A stretch of DNA of 64,000 nucleotides. It comes from Mucor racemosus. Lineage: Eukaryota > Mucoromycota > Mucoromycetes > Mucorales > Mucoraceae. The notes under the pieces are model-generated. The model had not been told where the DNA came from and did not search any database. It worked only from the letters and a program-made list of their open reading frames with translations. Shown here piece after piece: positions 34,985 through 47,224 of the stretch. The translations under genes and the position numbers were made by a program. The DNA is taken from positions 1,922,001 through 1,986,000 of the forward strand of contig JAPEHQ010000002.1 of NCBI GenBank assembly GCA_027405735.1. The letters are read 5' to 3'. The number at the start of each line of letters is the position of its first letter. The stretch's first letter is position 1.

Positions 34985-36190
34985 CAATTTTGGTACACTT
35001 TCCCTTGGATCTTGGACACTTATTCATTTATTTATATTTGTTAAATCTGATAGGAAATGGTCGCATTATGCTACCTATCCCTAAATTTATTTTATATCTC
35101 ACGAAAGACTCAAAAACGCGTAAAATTCACTGCTTTTTCCTTGAAAACTGGGTCTCATTTTTCATCCCTGCTCTACTTTTTGTTTTCACTAAATAACACC
35201 AAAAAAAAATTATATGCCAATGTACCTGAGATGTTCAGCTTTAATTCAAAAATAAGTGTCCAAAAATATCCTATTTTTTGCAGTTGATATTAATTTTTCA
35301 GTGCTAATGTTTCAGATTTTTTACGCGTATTTCACTGCTAAAGGATTGAAAACTTTGAGGCTTTATATCTCTAGAAAAAATTAAGCTATACTAACACTCT
35401 CTAATAATAAAACTTACTTGTTTTAAAGTGCTCTATAACATATTTTATTATAAAAAAAGTCTGAGCACTATTATTTTTTTTCATTTTTTTGGACATTTCT
35501 ATAGTAGGTTTCAAAATATTGGCTAAATTGAGCAACATTTTTTTTGCATTCATGTCATTAAGCTTGCTAAGCTCTCTTGGACCCAATTTAGAGTTTTTCA
35601 AAATATTGATTTTTCATGGAGATATCCTAAAAAATGTGTACAAAAAGGTACCTCAATTTCTAGCTTCCATTTTTCCCTTATATACCCTCATCCCAAATTC
35701 TAAATCTGAAAAAAATTTGGACAAAAATCTTTTTTTCTCTACAAAAAATGCAGCTAGAAGATTGTACAATAGCTCGATTGATAGATAATGTTTTTGCGCA
35801 TTATTTCAATAAGTTATATTTGAAGTATGCTTATTATAAAAAATTATGTATTATCCTCAAAAAACCTCCAAAAATTCAATTACATTTTGAGCAAAATTTA
35901 TTGTGGAGCATTTGTTTAAATTTTATTTAGATGAATGCAGAAGTTAAAACTGTACCAAAACTATTTAATATGCTAGTTCTACTTTGCAGTTCATGTACTA
36001 ATTAAACAATTTTGTTTTTTGGACTATTTTCTGGTCGATTTGTACAGATCGATTTTGGAACGCAGTTAAGATATGGTTAAGCTGTAATGTACACTATTAT
36101 TTTAGTTATATCCACTAAAGATTAATATTTTTTGCTGAACCAAAAAATGCAGAATAGCCTTTCAGTTGAATCTATTATTGTATCTTGTAA
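34985..36190 (+). repeat. Dispersed repeat D, copy 2
   Basis: Tandem neighbour of copy 1, sharing the block from 'attatgctacct' near 35065 through 'gtaggtttcaaaatattggc' near 35504 to 'agaatagc' near 36150. It lacks the LTR end. A 99-codon frame here (35489-35788) is broken in the sister copies and is not counted as a gene. Confidence 0.8.
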
Positions 36191-36747
36191 ATAATGTTGC
36201 GTCAACTATATATGCCGCCCTCTACAAAATCAACAACTGCTAGACCCAAATATGTATACTTGAAGTAACATCAAAACTTTGATTTGATATGTTCATAAAT
36301 ATAATATATTCTTTCATATGCCACTATCGATTTCATATACATTACAGTACATATCATCACGCAATACTATAACAACATGTGGTGCTTTCGCTTTGACTAG
36401 ATTATTGATGAACAATCTTTAAGATATATTTTAATGATATTATTCTCGTAATATAATTGAAATTTTTTATTAGTATAGTGTACGGTGTCTGAGAGAACCA
36501 CAATAATTAGAACAGTATAAAAGCAACCATATTTCACTTAATAAACTTTATTTACTATCTTTCCTGATTTTTTGTAGCAATTGATGAGAAATTGATTATT
36601 TTTACCCCTCATTTTCCGATTGTTCTTTTTTATATTGTTGTTTAGACAACTCATTTATGAAGTAAGCATTATCAGCTTTTTTTGTTCGAGTAATTTACTC
36701 ATTAATTACACATACATGTATTTTATCAATTCTCTTCATTTTATCTT
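36191..36747. other. Intergenic, no gene seen
   Basis: AT-rich sequence without open frames or recognised repeats. Confidence 0.55.
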
Positions 36748-37200
36748 TTAAAGCTTATATAATATATATAATTTTTGTTCAGGAGATACAACATTTGTTT
36801 TTGAATAATATAACAAAAAATCTTTTAGTTCATTATTAAGCCTTGCAAACAACGTAACCACAAATTTTTTCATACCATGTAATCTTGGTTTATGTAAATT
36901 TGAACTATAAGTTATGTTCCATCGAAATATAAATTCCAATTTCCTGCGTAACCATCTAATACTTTAATATTAATACCTTTAGCTGACGTTAACGCTCCTT
37001 CGCAAGCTGATTTACCATGTAGTGTAAATATATGGTGATAATAACCGTTGCTCAACTTGTGTATTTGATTCTGCTATGATTCTTTCTAACAAAATTGAGG
37101 AAAATTGTTTACCATTATTGCACGATATGGTAGCCGGGTATCCCAACATACTAAAAATGTATACGAGTTCCTTGATCGCTTGAACTGCGCTTTTTTCAGG
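36748..37200 (-). pseudogene. Ty3/gypsy-type integrase remnant
   Basis: Minus-strand translation gives recognisable pieces of an LTR-retrotransposon integrase: AVQAIKELVYIFSMLGYPAT, then NNGKQFSSILLERIIAESNT in place of the usual DNG.EF motif with the catalytic Asp, and QVEQRLLSPY matching the RL..PYHP block. Pieces such as LDGYAGNWNLYFDGT and VVTLFARLNNELKDF follow in shifted frames. Several stops and frameshifts break it. The catalytic Asp of the DNG motif reads Asn here. It is clearly a dead fragment. No LTRs or other pol domains were found next to it. Confidence 0.7.
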
Positions 37201-38049
37201 GTATTACTTGCTTTGGCTTGCTTGGTTAATTTTGTTAGCGATTTCCTGCTTGGTGCTCGATGAAAACATTGACTGCTTGCTCGATATGCCTCAAACTAAA
37301 ATAGATTTATTTGCATGTAAATCTGCTTGCTTTCAAAACTGAGAATGCTCGATATACAACTGCTCGACAAGCCGTTGCTTAGGCTTGGGCTTACTTGAGT
37401 AACATTCAAATATTTTTAGACTCGTCAAATGTTTGTTGAAACTGCTTGTGCTCGCTTGGGCTCGGTCGTTTTGCGGACGCTACCAGTTATGATGTATCAT
37501 TCTTATCCGGGTGTCAAATCCAAAATTAAAACAATAGTTCAGGAACTGAAAGTCAGATCAATTGAACATCAACGGAACTATGGTTTTACCATGACATTTC
37601 ACCATCATGCCACATACATTTAAAGTTATATATAAAAATGTGTGGAATAATTTGTTCAACAATATTTACAATAAGTCCAAGAAGTAACACTTTATAATGA
37701 AACTTAAGGGTTGTCATAGACTTACATTACTGAAATCCAGCAAAATCAATACCTCAAAAATCTCAATGAAATGAATAGACACAGTAAAATAAATTGCAGA
37801 TTCATTTTTAGCAACCAATTTTACCCCAGAAAACTTGATTGCCTGATCCCTACACTATAAAAAAAATTCCTTAATTCTCCAGATTGTTAAAACTACAAAA
37901 AAACAAAAAAAAACAGGATTTACAATTATGAGGTTCAGGGATCCAACAATTATTAAAGCAAAACCACCCTTAAAACTTTAATACGTAATACGTAATAAAA
38001 CATTGAAAGACAAGAAGATTTAGCTTAGAAACTATTATTTGCAAACTTA
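37201..38049. other. Noncoding; TGCTCG-rich block, possible MITE remnant
   Basis: From about 37200 to 37475 the sequence is dense in GCTTGCTCG-like motifs in both orientations, reminiscent of subterminal repeats of hAT MITEs, and it abuts the broken end of the integrase fragment. Termini and target duplications could not be defined. The rest shows nothing. Confidence 0.35.
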
Positions 38050-38750
38050 ATAAAAACTCGAGATATTTGACACTTTAGATTGAGATTTTAAGCGGGGGAA
38101 AACAAATGTTTCACTTTTGAAGCCTTTATACTCGCTGAAAAATCAAGATGAATAGAAATAACTTTTTTGGAAATATTTTGTAGCATCGCAAGTATAGGTT
38201 TCCATTTTTTATTTCCTAATTATCTTTTGAAATGGGGGCACGCTCCGATTTTGAATATCATTATATAAAATTGTATAACCAGATATGCACAGATGACTGA
38301 GTCTCAATTCAAAAAAGTGTTCAAATGGAAAAAAAAATCCAAAAAAATCCAAAAAAAACTTGTATGTTTAATTGCTCACAGAAATGCATAGTAAGTTGAA
38401 CTAGCGTATTAAATATCTTGGGTTCAGTTTTTAATTCTGAATCGATCTGTGTAGGTTTTGAAAATGCTTTTCTCATAAAATCTCTAGTAAATTTAATGTT
38501 AAATTTTAACGGTTTTTGATCAAAAAGTATCCTTCATTCAAATGTAATCCTAAAATATTTTATTTTCACATTATGCGCAACAAAATTATCTACAGAATGA
38601 GTATTTATACGTAGCTGTAGCCCTATTTTTTGTGGGGAAATTAATTTTTTTTGATCATTTTTTTTGGTCGGCGAAAATTGATCCTTGTATATCCTCGTCC
38701 AAAATGGATCGTTTTTTTTTATCACCAAAAATCAATCATTCAATCTCAAT
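38050..38750 (-). repeat. Degenerate inverted copy of repeat D
   Basis: On the minus strand, 38730-38300 follows the order of repeat D: GGGCTACAGCTACG, then GATAATTTTGTTGCGCAT, then a CTAGTTCAACTTACT block and GAGCAATTAAACA. Similarity is moderate. The sequence at 38050-38180 resembles the family in the opposite orientation, hinting at a fold-back or two overlapping old copies. Confidence 0.5.
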
Positions 38751-39559
38751 TTTCTCGACCAAAAATCAATATTTTTTGACGAGATAAAATTCTTTGGATA
38801 GACGCTAATGAGTACTATCCTATGGTTTTTGTTTTGCATACCTGTCATCCCTTCATGGATCTCTATAACAGAAAAAGTGCTCTCACAAAATTTATAAAAA
38901 CATAAAAAAGTCTTCACAACGATCCAAAACCTAGATATTCCGGTAGAGAATAAAAAATAAAGTAGACTTTACTTAATACCCATCATTGCAATACCTTAGT
39001 ATTTTCTCGATTTTTAAGCTGGCCATTTTTGAATCATTCAAATTTATGAGACAACCACTATAGTAACCATCCTTGCGTTATTTAATAGATTTTGTAGCCG
39101 GGACAATGTTGAATGGATCGGTAATGTTTTTGAAAAAACATTTCTACTAAAATTGTGCACCAACACAAATATTCACCTTATTTTTCTTGTTTTGTCCTAT
39201 AAAATTATTGAAACTAGACTTACCATATAATAGAATAATAGTATAATAGTATAATAGATAACATCTACCTATAAAACTTATCACATAATTATCTCCCTCA
39301 TCTCAATTACTATATAATAAACCTTCTTTTTATTTCCTTTTAATAAACGATAATGATCTATCAAAATTAGGAATTACCAAATTACCAATTTAGAACATCT
39401 GTGTTGCGCCAGGAGATTATATCAATCTCAAAGCTAAAATATGTACTAAATCATTTAATAAAAATAAAGGAAAACTGTTATAAAATGAAAGAGCACACTA
39501 AAACTAAAGAACATTATTATAAGATCGAAACATCTTCTTTTATATTCACATTCTCTAAT
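38751..39559. other. Intergenic, no gene seen
   Basis: No open frame with features. AT-rich, with short 'ataatagtata' repeats near 39230-39255. Confidence 0.5.
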
Positions 39560-40126
39560 TATATGACCAGTCTAAAATGAGTCTATTTATATATATATAT
39601 ATCCAATCAAGTCTAGGTGATACACACTAGTTCCACATTCCTCAATACGTACGGTATAAACTGAGCTTTATAACGTAATACACAGCAATGTAGAATTTAA
39701 CATATCAAACTGTGCCGTAATCTTAACCAAGGAATGCACACAGATCTGTGGATGCAACGATCTGTCAAACCATGATGTTCAACATGCAAATAAAGCATGG
39801 TCATATTTCATGCGTCTATCATGATGCTACTATTGAATCATAGAAGCATGATTCCAATATATCCACACAATATCCAAATTCTCATTCTAATTACAGTATA
39901 TTATCACTCACGTTTAATACACTCATCCAATTAATATATAAATCCTCTCTATAAGCTCATAATAAAACGGTACTTTTTCATTTGATTAATTTCATACGAT
40001 TTATCTTTCAATAAATCAGACAACTTTTTACTTGATTAAATTTCTAGTTTTATTTCACATTTATATATTCTGATAAATTAAGTTAGTTACCGGCTATTTA
40101 CGCCTACTAATGTTAGTAAGCACACC
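39560..40126 (-). mobile_element. Degenerate family-2 LTR-like sequence
   Basis: Read on the minus strand, blocks shared with the solo LTR at 8825-9487 appear in the same order: TGTGCT at the likely 5' end (40126), GGATATTG...TGGAATCATGCTTC, AGCATCATGAT, ACATCATGGTTTGACAGA, and a TATAAATAGA box near 39580. Overall identity is low and the 3' end and target duplication are not defined. Confidence 0.5.
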
Positions 40127-41612
40127 AGTTATCGTTGAATATAAATCCAAATGAGCTCCTGTTGCAATAATAATTACGTCTAGGGTTTATTCAGAGATTC
40201 TAAAAGTTCCAGCCTTCTCAAATTGTTGTGAAAATAGAAAATGGAAGTCCCCACTTTCTTCACCTAATCCGTATAGGCTGTTTTAGATGTTTTTGGAAAA
40301 ATATCATAAAATTAAATAATGGTTTGAAATTGAATTTTAAAATTGTTCGTAGCTCACAGTAATTTTAAAAATGATACAACTTGATTCCATTAGCTAACGG
40401 CTGCCTTGAAGGAGTTTAGCGCGAGTTTTTTTTTAAAAAAAATTACTTTTCTGCTTAAAAAAGTAAAGTGATTGGAAAGAAATTCGAAAAAATCAATGAA
40501 TATTGATCCAAATAGGCCAAGAGTTTCAAAATATATAATAGAACTGTCATAATATTTAGAGTCATGATATAGACATTTTATTAATTTTCTGGTTAAATTA
40601 TATGAGTCAAATGCCCACTTTTTCAGTGGGAATCCGTGACCTGGCAGATCACTTTAAAATAGAAATAGCACTTAATCAGCTAAAACCAGCATATATGGCA
40701 ATAACAACTACCAAAATTATTAAGTAATGATCTTTGTTATTTATAGTAAAAGTTGTAATAATTCATTGTGCTTTACGCTCATTTTTCAAAAAAAAAATTA
40801 TATTTCACATATTAATTTAAATAGCTGTAAGCAGATAAATACCAAAAAAATCGTAAATTTTTGTTCCTTGAATGAATTGGTTTATTAATAGTTTGTGTTT
40901 ACGTAATCAAACAAATAGTAGACAACGTAATCTACTGGAAACTTTTTGGATTTTTGAAAAATATCAATTTTTGATGGAATTATTAATGAAACAAATGCAA
41001 AAATACATCCTATTGCCAGTAACTATAGTTTATTCAGCTTTATGTTTGTGTATCTACAGAATATAAAGCTTATAAATAGATCATATACATTTCATAAAGG
41101 ATTTCTCGCATTCATTCATATTTTTGGCATATTTTACACAGTAAATTCAAAGAATTTTACTCAGTATTTAGCGACCATTTTTGTACATTTTCTGATTATG
41201 ATACGCTAAGGATTATTTGTAAGCCATATACATGCTTTTTTATTTGAACATTTATATATATATTTCTTTTTTAAAATCCTTATCAAAATTATTACATTTT
41301 CGAATCCTCAACTCAAGATATGGATTACTGTACCCAAATCAAATGAAAAATGGCCAGTGGCCGATCAATGTATTCAATTTCTGTCAGTAGCCAAGTTTCG
41401 TAAATTTGATACCCCCTAGAGTATGAATCAAGAGGAAATATCCAGTAAATCCAAAGAAATTAATTAAATTATTATTTATTTATTATTTATTTACAAAAGA
41501 ATTAGTAATAATGATTAATATAGAGACGACTTTCAAGCCTGACAAAAAAAAGTAGCATATGCAAAGGCTTCAGCAAGTAAGACAATGTAAGTTATAATTA
41601 ATGAGTAATAGA
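40127..41612. other. Intergenic, no gene supported
   Basis: A block at about 40860-41000 resembles 19640-19770, an old dispersed repeat. A 64-codon frame here has no motif. The 3' flank of the sugar transporter lies at the right end. Confidence 0.5.
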
Positions 41613-43364
41613 TTATGAGGAAACACTGTTAGTTTCGGAACCCTCTTCTTTCTTCTCTGTTGTATGTGTAAAAACATCCTTATTCTTTTCCTCGTATTCA
41701 AAACCATCATCAGCTTTTGCGGCAGCCAGTTCTTTTTCAGCATTCCAAACAAGCAATGATTTGGTTGAGAAAACTACATCTAATTCTTCCAATGTCTTAT
41801 TACTAGTTTCAGGATATAAAGCCCATACAATTGGAATAGCAATGAAATTGAAAGCGGCAAAAATCAAAAAGGTAATCCAACCAATTCCGGCAATCATAGG
41901 AGGGGTAATTTCCATGACGAGAGCATTACCAATGGACCAACCCACAACAGAGTAAGCACCACCCTTTCCACGTACTTTTGTAGGATAAATTTCGACGGGA
42001 TAAAGCCAAGGAACTGTCAACCATGTCATACCAAAGAATGCAGTATACAAAAAGGTAAACACTGTGGCAGCAATACCGTAGCCAAGAGGATTTTGGTTCA
42101 TAATGTCAGGTTTTGTAAGAACGGCAACCATAATAAGCGAGATGCCTTGACAGACAGCACCATAGAACAATGTAAATCTTCTTCCCCATTTATCAAGGGT
42201 AAATACAGCAACAAGAGTTGACAACATGTAAGTAATATTATTGACACCAGACAGTAATTGAGCAGTTCTCTCAGAGAAACCTGCACTTGTAAATACCAAA
42301 GGAGCATACACAGTAATGACCCCAATACCAGTTAATTCTTGAATAATTTGTAACCATACAGATAAATGAACTCGACGAGCAATATTTAACTTGTCCTTCT
42401 TTAAAAGCATACTGACATAACCAGGTTCACCCTCGCTTTCTTCTTGCTTAATGTTGGCGACAATATCGTCATATTCTCTAACAACGTCAGGGTGGTTTGG
42501 ATCACCACCACCACGAAGAGCTGCCAAAATTTCAAGACCTTCTTCGGTACGACCTCTTTTAAGTAACCAACGTGGACTCTCTGGGAAGAAGTTGATACCA
42601 ATAGCAAGAACAACTAAAGGAATCAGTTGGAAAGCAATAGGAAATCTCCATCTGAAGCCGCCCTCAACATATGATAAACCATAGGCAAGCCAATACTAAA
42701 AACAATAGATGTTGTGATTAGTATTTATATATATAAACCATTGAAACATAATACACTTACAGCGACAACAACACCAAAGATATTCAATGTAAATTCAGAA
42801 GCCAACATGGCACCACGAGATGTGTGATGTGATGTTTCAGCGCTCCAGACAGGTACCACAGCATTACTAATCAATAATTAATCTTATGGACTAACCATAA
42901 AATAAAATGTATACTTACAGGTGACCAGTACCGATACCAGTGATAATACGAGAGCAAATCATCCAAGCAATATTTTGAGCAGAAGTTTGTAAGCATGCAC
43001 CAATAATACCGATGGCACAGCCCAATATAATGGTCTTGATACGGCCTATTTTATCGCCAATAGAGCCACCCATCAATGCACCAATCAAGGTACCAGCATA
43101 ATAAACAGCAACAATACCACCTAAAAGGGCTTCGTTATTTTGCAATCCCATAATATTGATATAATCAGGAGAAATATTGACACCACTCATAACACCTTGA
43201 TCATACTGAATGTAAAAGAATGAGTTAGATTGTATTGTTTCTTACTTTATAAAAATACATACACCAAAGAAGAAAATACTAAGACCAGCGGCTAAATTAA
43301 TAGCTAGAACTAAACTACCATTGGTATAATAGTTGTAGACGTTAAATCGTTTAAATATTTTCAT
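41613..43364 (-). CDS. MFS sugar transporter (sugar porter family)
   Basis: Minus-strand exons 43364-43263, 43205-42919, 42866-42761 and 42695-41613 total 1578 nt (525 residues), typical for a 12-helix sugar porter. Signatures: the YDQGVMSGV entry to helix 1, the helix 2-3 loop GGSIGDKIGRIK, PESPRWLLKRGR after helix 6, QELTGIGVITVYAP in helix 7 (the QxxG sugar-binding region), the DKWGRR loop, and the C-terminal ALYPETSNKTLEELD. The tail is acidic and Lys-rich. It should act as a plasma membrane proton-coupled or facilitative transporter of a hexose or related polyol; the substrate cannot be read from sequence. The start at 43364 gives a short N-terminal tail before helix 1. All four junctions keep frame with GT-AG introns of about 50-65 bp. 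Confidence 0.95.
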
Positions 43365-45151
43365 TAGATAATAATTTTTCAAAAATGAAAGGGTGACAAA
43401 ATAAATGCTTATTTATATGTAATTTTGCAAATCTTTGTCTTGATGACTATAATCAAAGTGTTTCCCCACACAGTTGTTCAAATGACATCATGAATCAAGT
43501 TAAATTCATTGTAGAGGTGCACAAAATCATTTAGTATATGATTTGATAACCTTGAATCTTCAAGTAAAATGGCCATTGGACAATAATTCTCCGGGGACAT
43601 ATGCAATTACAGTGTGTGAGATATACTTTACTTGAATGCCTGAGTATATTTGCTGCAAATCTCCGCGATCACAAGAAAATGCGGGGCATATGGTAGATGG
43701 TAGAAATTAGAGTGACAAAATCATGTCATGTTGTACAACAATAAGATGGCTGCTTCGAATTGGTTGTATGAAGATGTAAAACGTACACTTTTGAGAATTA
43801 TTCTTAAAACCTTACACTGGATTTAACTTTTAAAGAGTTTTCATTTATTCAAAACGTCTGATATTTAGATGCGGTTTTTTTCATGTTATTTTATAGCATC
43901 TCAAGTATACTATCTTATTTTTCAATTTAGGTTACTCATAAAAATGGAGGCTGTGAAAAAATTGTATTAAAAAGCTCCCATGAAAAAAAAAGGAGATGAA
44001 TCAGAAAGCGGAATTGTCTCGTTTTAGTTAATTTATCCGACACGTACCCATATATATATATACTATTACTCCATTAAGATGTGAATCTATACCAATCATG
44101 ACTTTATATCTAGAATTCTTGGAAATAAAATCATAATAACTATTTGCGAGATCAACCTGCTGTGTTCCGCGGTAATTCAAGTGTGGTTGATTTATTAAAG
44201 CAACAAATTACTTGATCTAACACGATACGGCAAAAGAATGCAAAAGAGAGGCATAAAATAGTATCAAATGACAGCAAAAACCTTTGAAGATATTTACTTG
44301 CGGCTATACAAACACACTTTAATGCTTAAATAGGGATCAACGATAGTTGGTTGACATTGACAGTTTACAATAGTATCAAAAATATCATGTACGAATTTCT
44401 ATTTGGGATTAATGTTACACATTAAGTGAACTCAAAGTGAAAACAATTATCCGCTTGTCTCATAAATATAGTTTAGTTCAAATCATGAATATATCTGGTG
44501 ACAAAAAGAACAATGAAAGAATCAGTTCATGACCGAGATTACGGCCATACCCTTATATGAGCACTAGTCTCGGTAATTATGCTCGTCTCTATGGCAACCA
44601 GATCATTGCTGTTACCATGAGAGTTGTATCTCCGAACAATGCATTTTCATGTGTTTTGAGAAACATTTAGCAAAGGCTTTCGTTTAATATGACCTCAGAT
44701 TTGTCATTCTATAGCAGTAGAAAGGTCAAATGCAATAATATGACATGATGTGGCAAAAAACGGGTGAAAAGTGAGTATTTTTGCTTTGATAATTATCTCA
44801 AATGATTTATTTGTTTGTTGTTCCCGAGAAAATATGAAGGGCGAGGCCATTTAATGAAATTATTTGGCGATGATAGGGCATCAATGGACATCAATTAAGA
44901 ACTAAAACAAGTTTTTGATATACAGATACTATTAATAAGTACTGAAATACCTCCTGAATGCTTCGTTGATCATATAGTTATGTAATGTATGTGAATATAC
45001 AGTATCGCAATGAAGCAACGAAACTTGCTCAAGTCACGTCATGTTTCAGACATTGTGAAATGATAACAAGATAAAAAATGAATTAAATGAGTAAATGACG
45101 GTTGAAACCCTTTTCTTTCTCTAATTTCAATTTTCAATTTAAAAGTAAATA
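43365..45151. other. Intergenic, no gene seen
   Basis: 1.8 kb between two divergent genes. No open frame with features, no recognised repeat. It presumably includes the promoters of the transporter (left) and the small gene at 45152 (right). Confidence 0.55.
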
Positions 45152-45508
45152 ATGTCTGCACCAAATACACCTCATTCAGTTCATTCACCTCATTCAATTC
45201 ATTCACCTCATACTGAGAGTAGAGATCCTATTATGGAAGACGACCATTTTTCTCTTCGATACGGTAATCCTATCAAGGTTATTCATGATATTAAAACGCA
45301 CAAACTGGATGATTTTGAACCTACAAAAGAGCATGTATCTGGTGCATTAGCAAGTACCATTGGAGATGCTTTGACAAATGAAAAAAAACAGCAAAAGCCT
45401 CCTTTGACAAAGAGCAATTCAAGTTTTTTGCGTGATTCAACCATTTGCTCTGAATTTTACCATGACAAAAAAGGTGGTGTAACCGAAGTTGAACATAAAG
45501 ACAACTAG
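45152..45508 (+). CDS. Small hypothetical protein with Pro-His-Ser repeats
   Basis: A single exon encodes 118 residues from the ATG at 45152. The N-terminus has a short tandem repeat (HSVHSPHSIHSPH); the rest is hydrophilic (FSLRYGNPIKVIHDIKTHKL, LTKSNSSFLRDSTICSEFY), with no signal peptide or membrane segment. It reads like a real coding region: third-position T/A bias matches its neighbours, and an AATAAA signal follows at about 45535. I do not recognise the family. It is 278 bp upstream of the Sec7 gene on the same strand. Confidence 0.6.
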   Translation: MSAPNTPHSVHSPHSIHSPHTESRDPIMEDDHFSLRYGNPIKVIHDIKTHKLDDFEPTKEHVSGALASTIGDALTNEKKQQKPPLTKSNSSFLRDSTICSEFYHDKKGGVTEVEHKDN

Positions 45509-45786
45509 AAATAACTACCAACCTATTTATGTATAATAAACATGTTTTTTTTCGAAAAAACGTTGCTTTAATCATTGGCTTGTGTGTAATTAGTAATTGA
45601 AGAGTTTTCACTCTTTATATTAAAAAATCTTGAGAGTATAAAAGATGTTCGCCACCACGTGAAATTACACTATTGTGCTGGTGTCTCCTTTTACTTTCCC
45701 GACATCCTACTACAATAATATTTGGAATACAGTTAATTAAAAAAACTTGCCTTTTAATCATATTAATCCTTTGTAAATACTTGCAA

Positions 45787-47224
45787 ATGTCTTTGAGCTC
45801 TCCTAAAAGAAGCCATTCACTCATTCATCATCAAAAGCAACAACAGCAGCAACAAGAACAAAAGCAAAAGCAGCAGCAAGAACAACATCATCATAAGCAT
45901 TATATAAATAAGTTGCAACCATGTATACAACCTCCACAGCGATCTTCCTCGGTCAGAGATCATCAATCAATGAGATTAACTAGATCAAGCTCTTTATCCC
46001 ACCTTTCTCGAAAAGTAAGCATCATCAATTGTCGTAAAAATGCACAAATTAACATTATACAAAAAAAAAAAAGACACCATTAAGGTCTAAATCATTACCA
46101 CAAAAACCCAATAATAGAGTAAATGAATCATTACCTCCTGTTCCTCCCTTTTTATTTCAAGACCCAGAATCACAACCGGTGTTTATACCCCCTACTCGAT
46201 CATCGAGTTTGCATAGACCTCATAAACTAGAAAAAAAACAACATGATGATGAGATTACAAAAGCACTTTTGGAATGGAAACACAAGTCTGTGTTTAAAGT
46301 AGATTGGGCCAATATGTTTCCTTCCACCATAGAATTATGGAAAGTAAACGATAAAATATTTGGATCAATAGAAGATCTGATAGGCGATGAAATTCAAGTA
46401 AAGAAAACTACAGATTCGCTATGGTTTGAAGATGAAGAGTGCGTTCCAAAGAAAGAAATTGCTGCCTATCTTGGTAAATTGTAAATATAATTCAGGGCTT
46501 TTTGTTGCTACATAACCACCAATTTAATTAGCATCTAATTACATGTTACATTTTAGAGACCCATTTTGTCATAGAGTATTAAAGTCATACATGGATCAAT
46601 TTGATTTCACAGGAATGAAATTAGATGAGGCTTTTAGGTATTTTTAACCGGATTATTTAAACTTGGTTTATATGCTCATTTGTATCCTTAAACATAGAAA
46701 ACTGTGCCAAAAACTCTATTTCAAAGCAGAAGCACAAGAAATTGATCGTATTTTAGAAGTATTTTCATACAAATTCTGGAGCCAGAATTCAGATAAACAA
46801 TTATATCAAAATGCGGGTACAGTTATATACAGCTATTCATTGTGTAAAATATTCAGCTGAGCCCTTTTTATCCTCGCATATTTTAGATGTTGTATACACG
46901 ATTATTTATTCCATCATGTTGCTCAATACAGATCTTCATCTGGTTCAAATTAGTAGTCATTCCAGAATGACCAGCGATTTGTTTTGCGAAAATACAATGT
47001 CGACTGTTTTAGAACAAAACTTTACTTTAGATGAGGATGAGGATGTAGAATTATGGAAAGAACGATTAGAAGTATATTTGAAAGAGATATATACATCTGT
47101 AAAGAATAAAGGTGTCTTGCAACCTGTTTCAGAAGATGATGCTCCAAAATCTTTCTTGAAAAGAATGGGATCAATGACACAGAGAAAGAAAAAGGAGTCT
47201 TCTGCTTCTTCCTCTGAATGTTAA
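45787..47224 (+). CDS. Sec7-domain Arf guanine-nucleotide exchange factor
   Basis: Exons 45787-46014, 46074-46473, 46559-46637, 46698-46816 and 46887-47224 encode 387 residues. The N-terminal 130 are low complexity (Gln/Lys/His runs, then Ser/Pro/Arg). The Sec7 core spans about 190-330: EIAAYLGDPF, FDFTGMKLDEAFRKL, KAEAQEIDRIL (holding the catalytic 'glutamic finger' Glu) and DVVYTIIYSIMLLNTDLH. By family knowledge the Glu displaces Mg2+ and GDP from Arf GTPases, driving vesicle budding or polarised growth. It is short for the family and has no recognisable C-terminal PH domain. The motif style recalls the fungal Syt1/Yel1 group, but this is uncertain. The second exon's acceptor follows an unbroken A-run (about 46061-46072), which is unusual. 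The fourth acceptor choice (TTTAGAG) is set by frame. Confidence 0.88.

Noticed and set aside
35489..35788. 99-codon frame repeated at 62987-63202
   Set aside because: It recurs because both lie in repeat D; the copies differ by frameshifts and the longest copy is not shared, so no coding constraint is visible.
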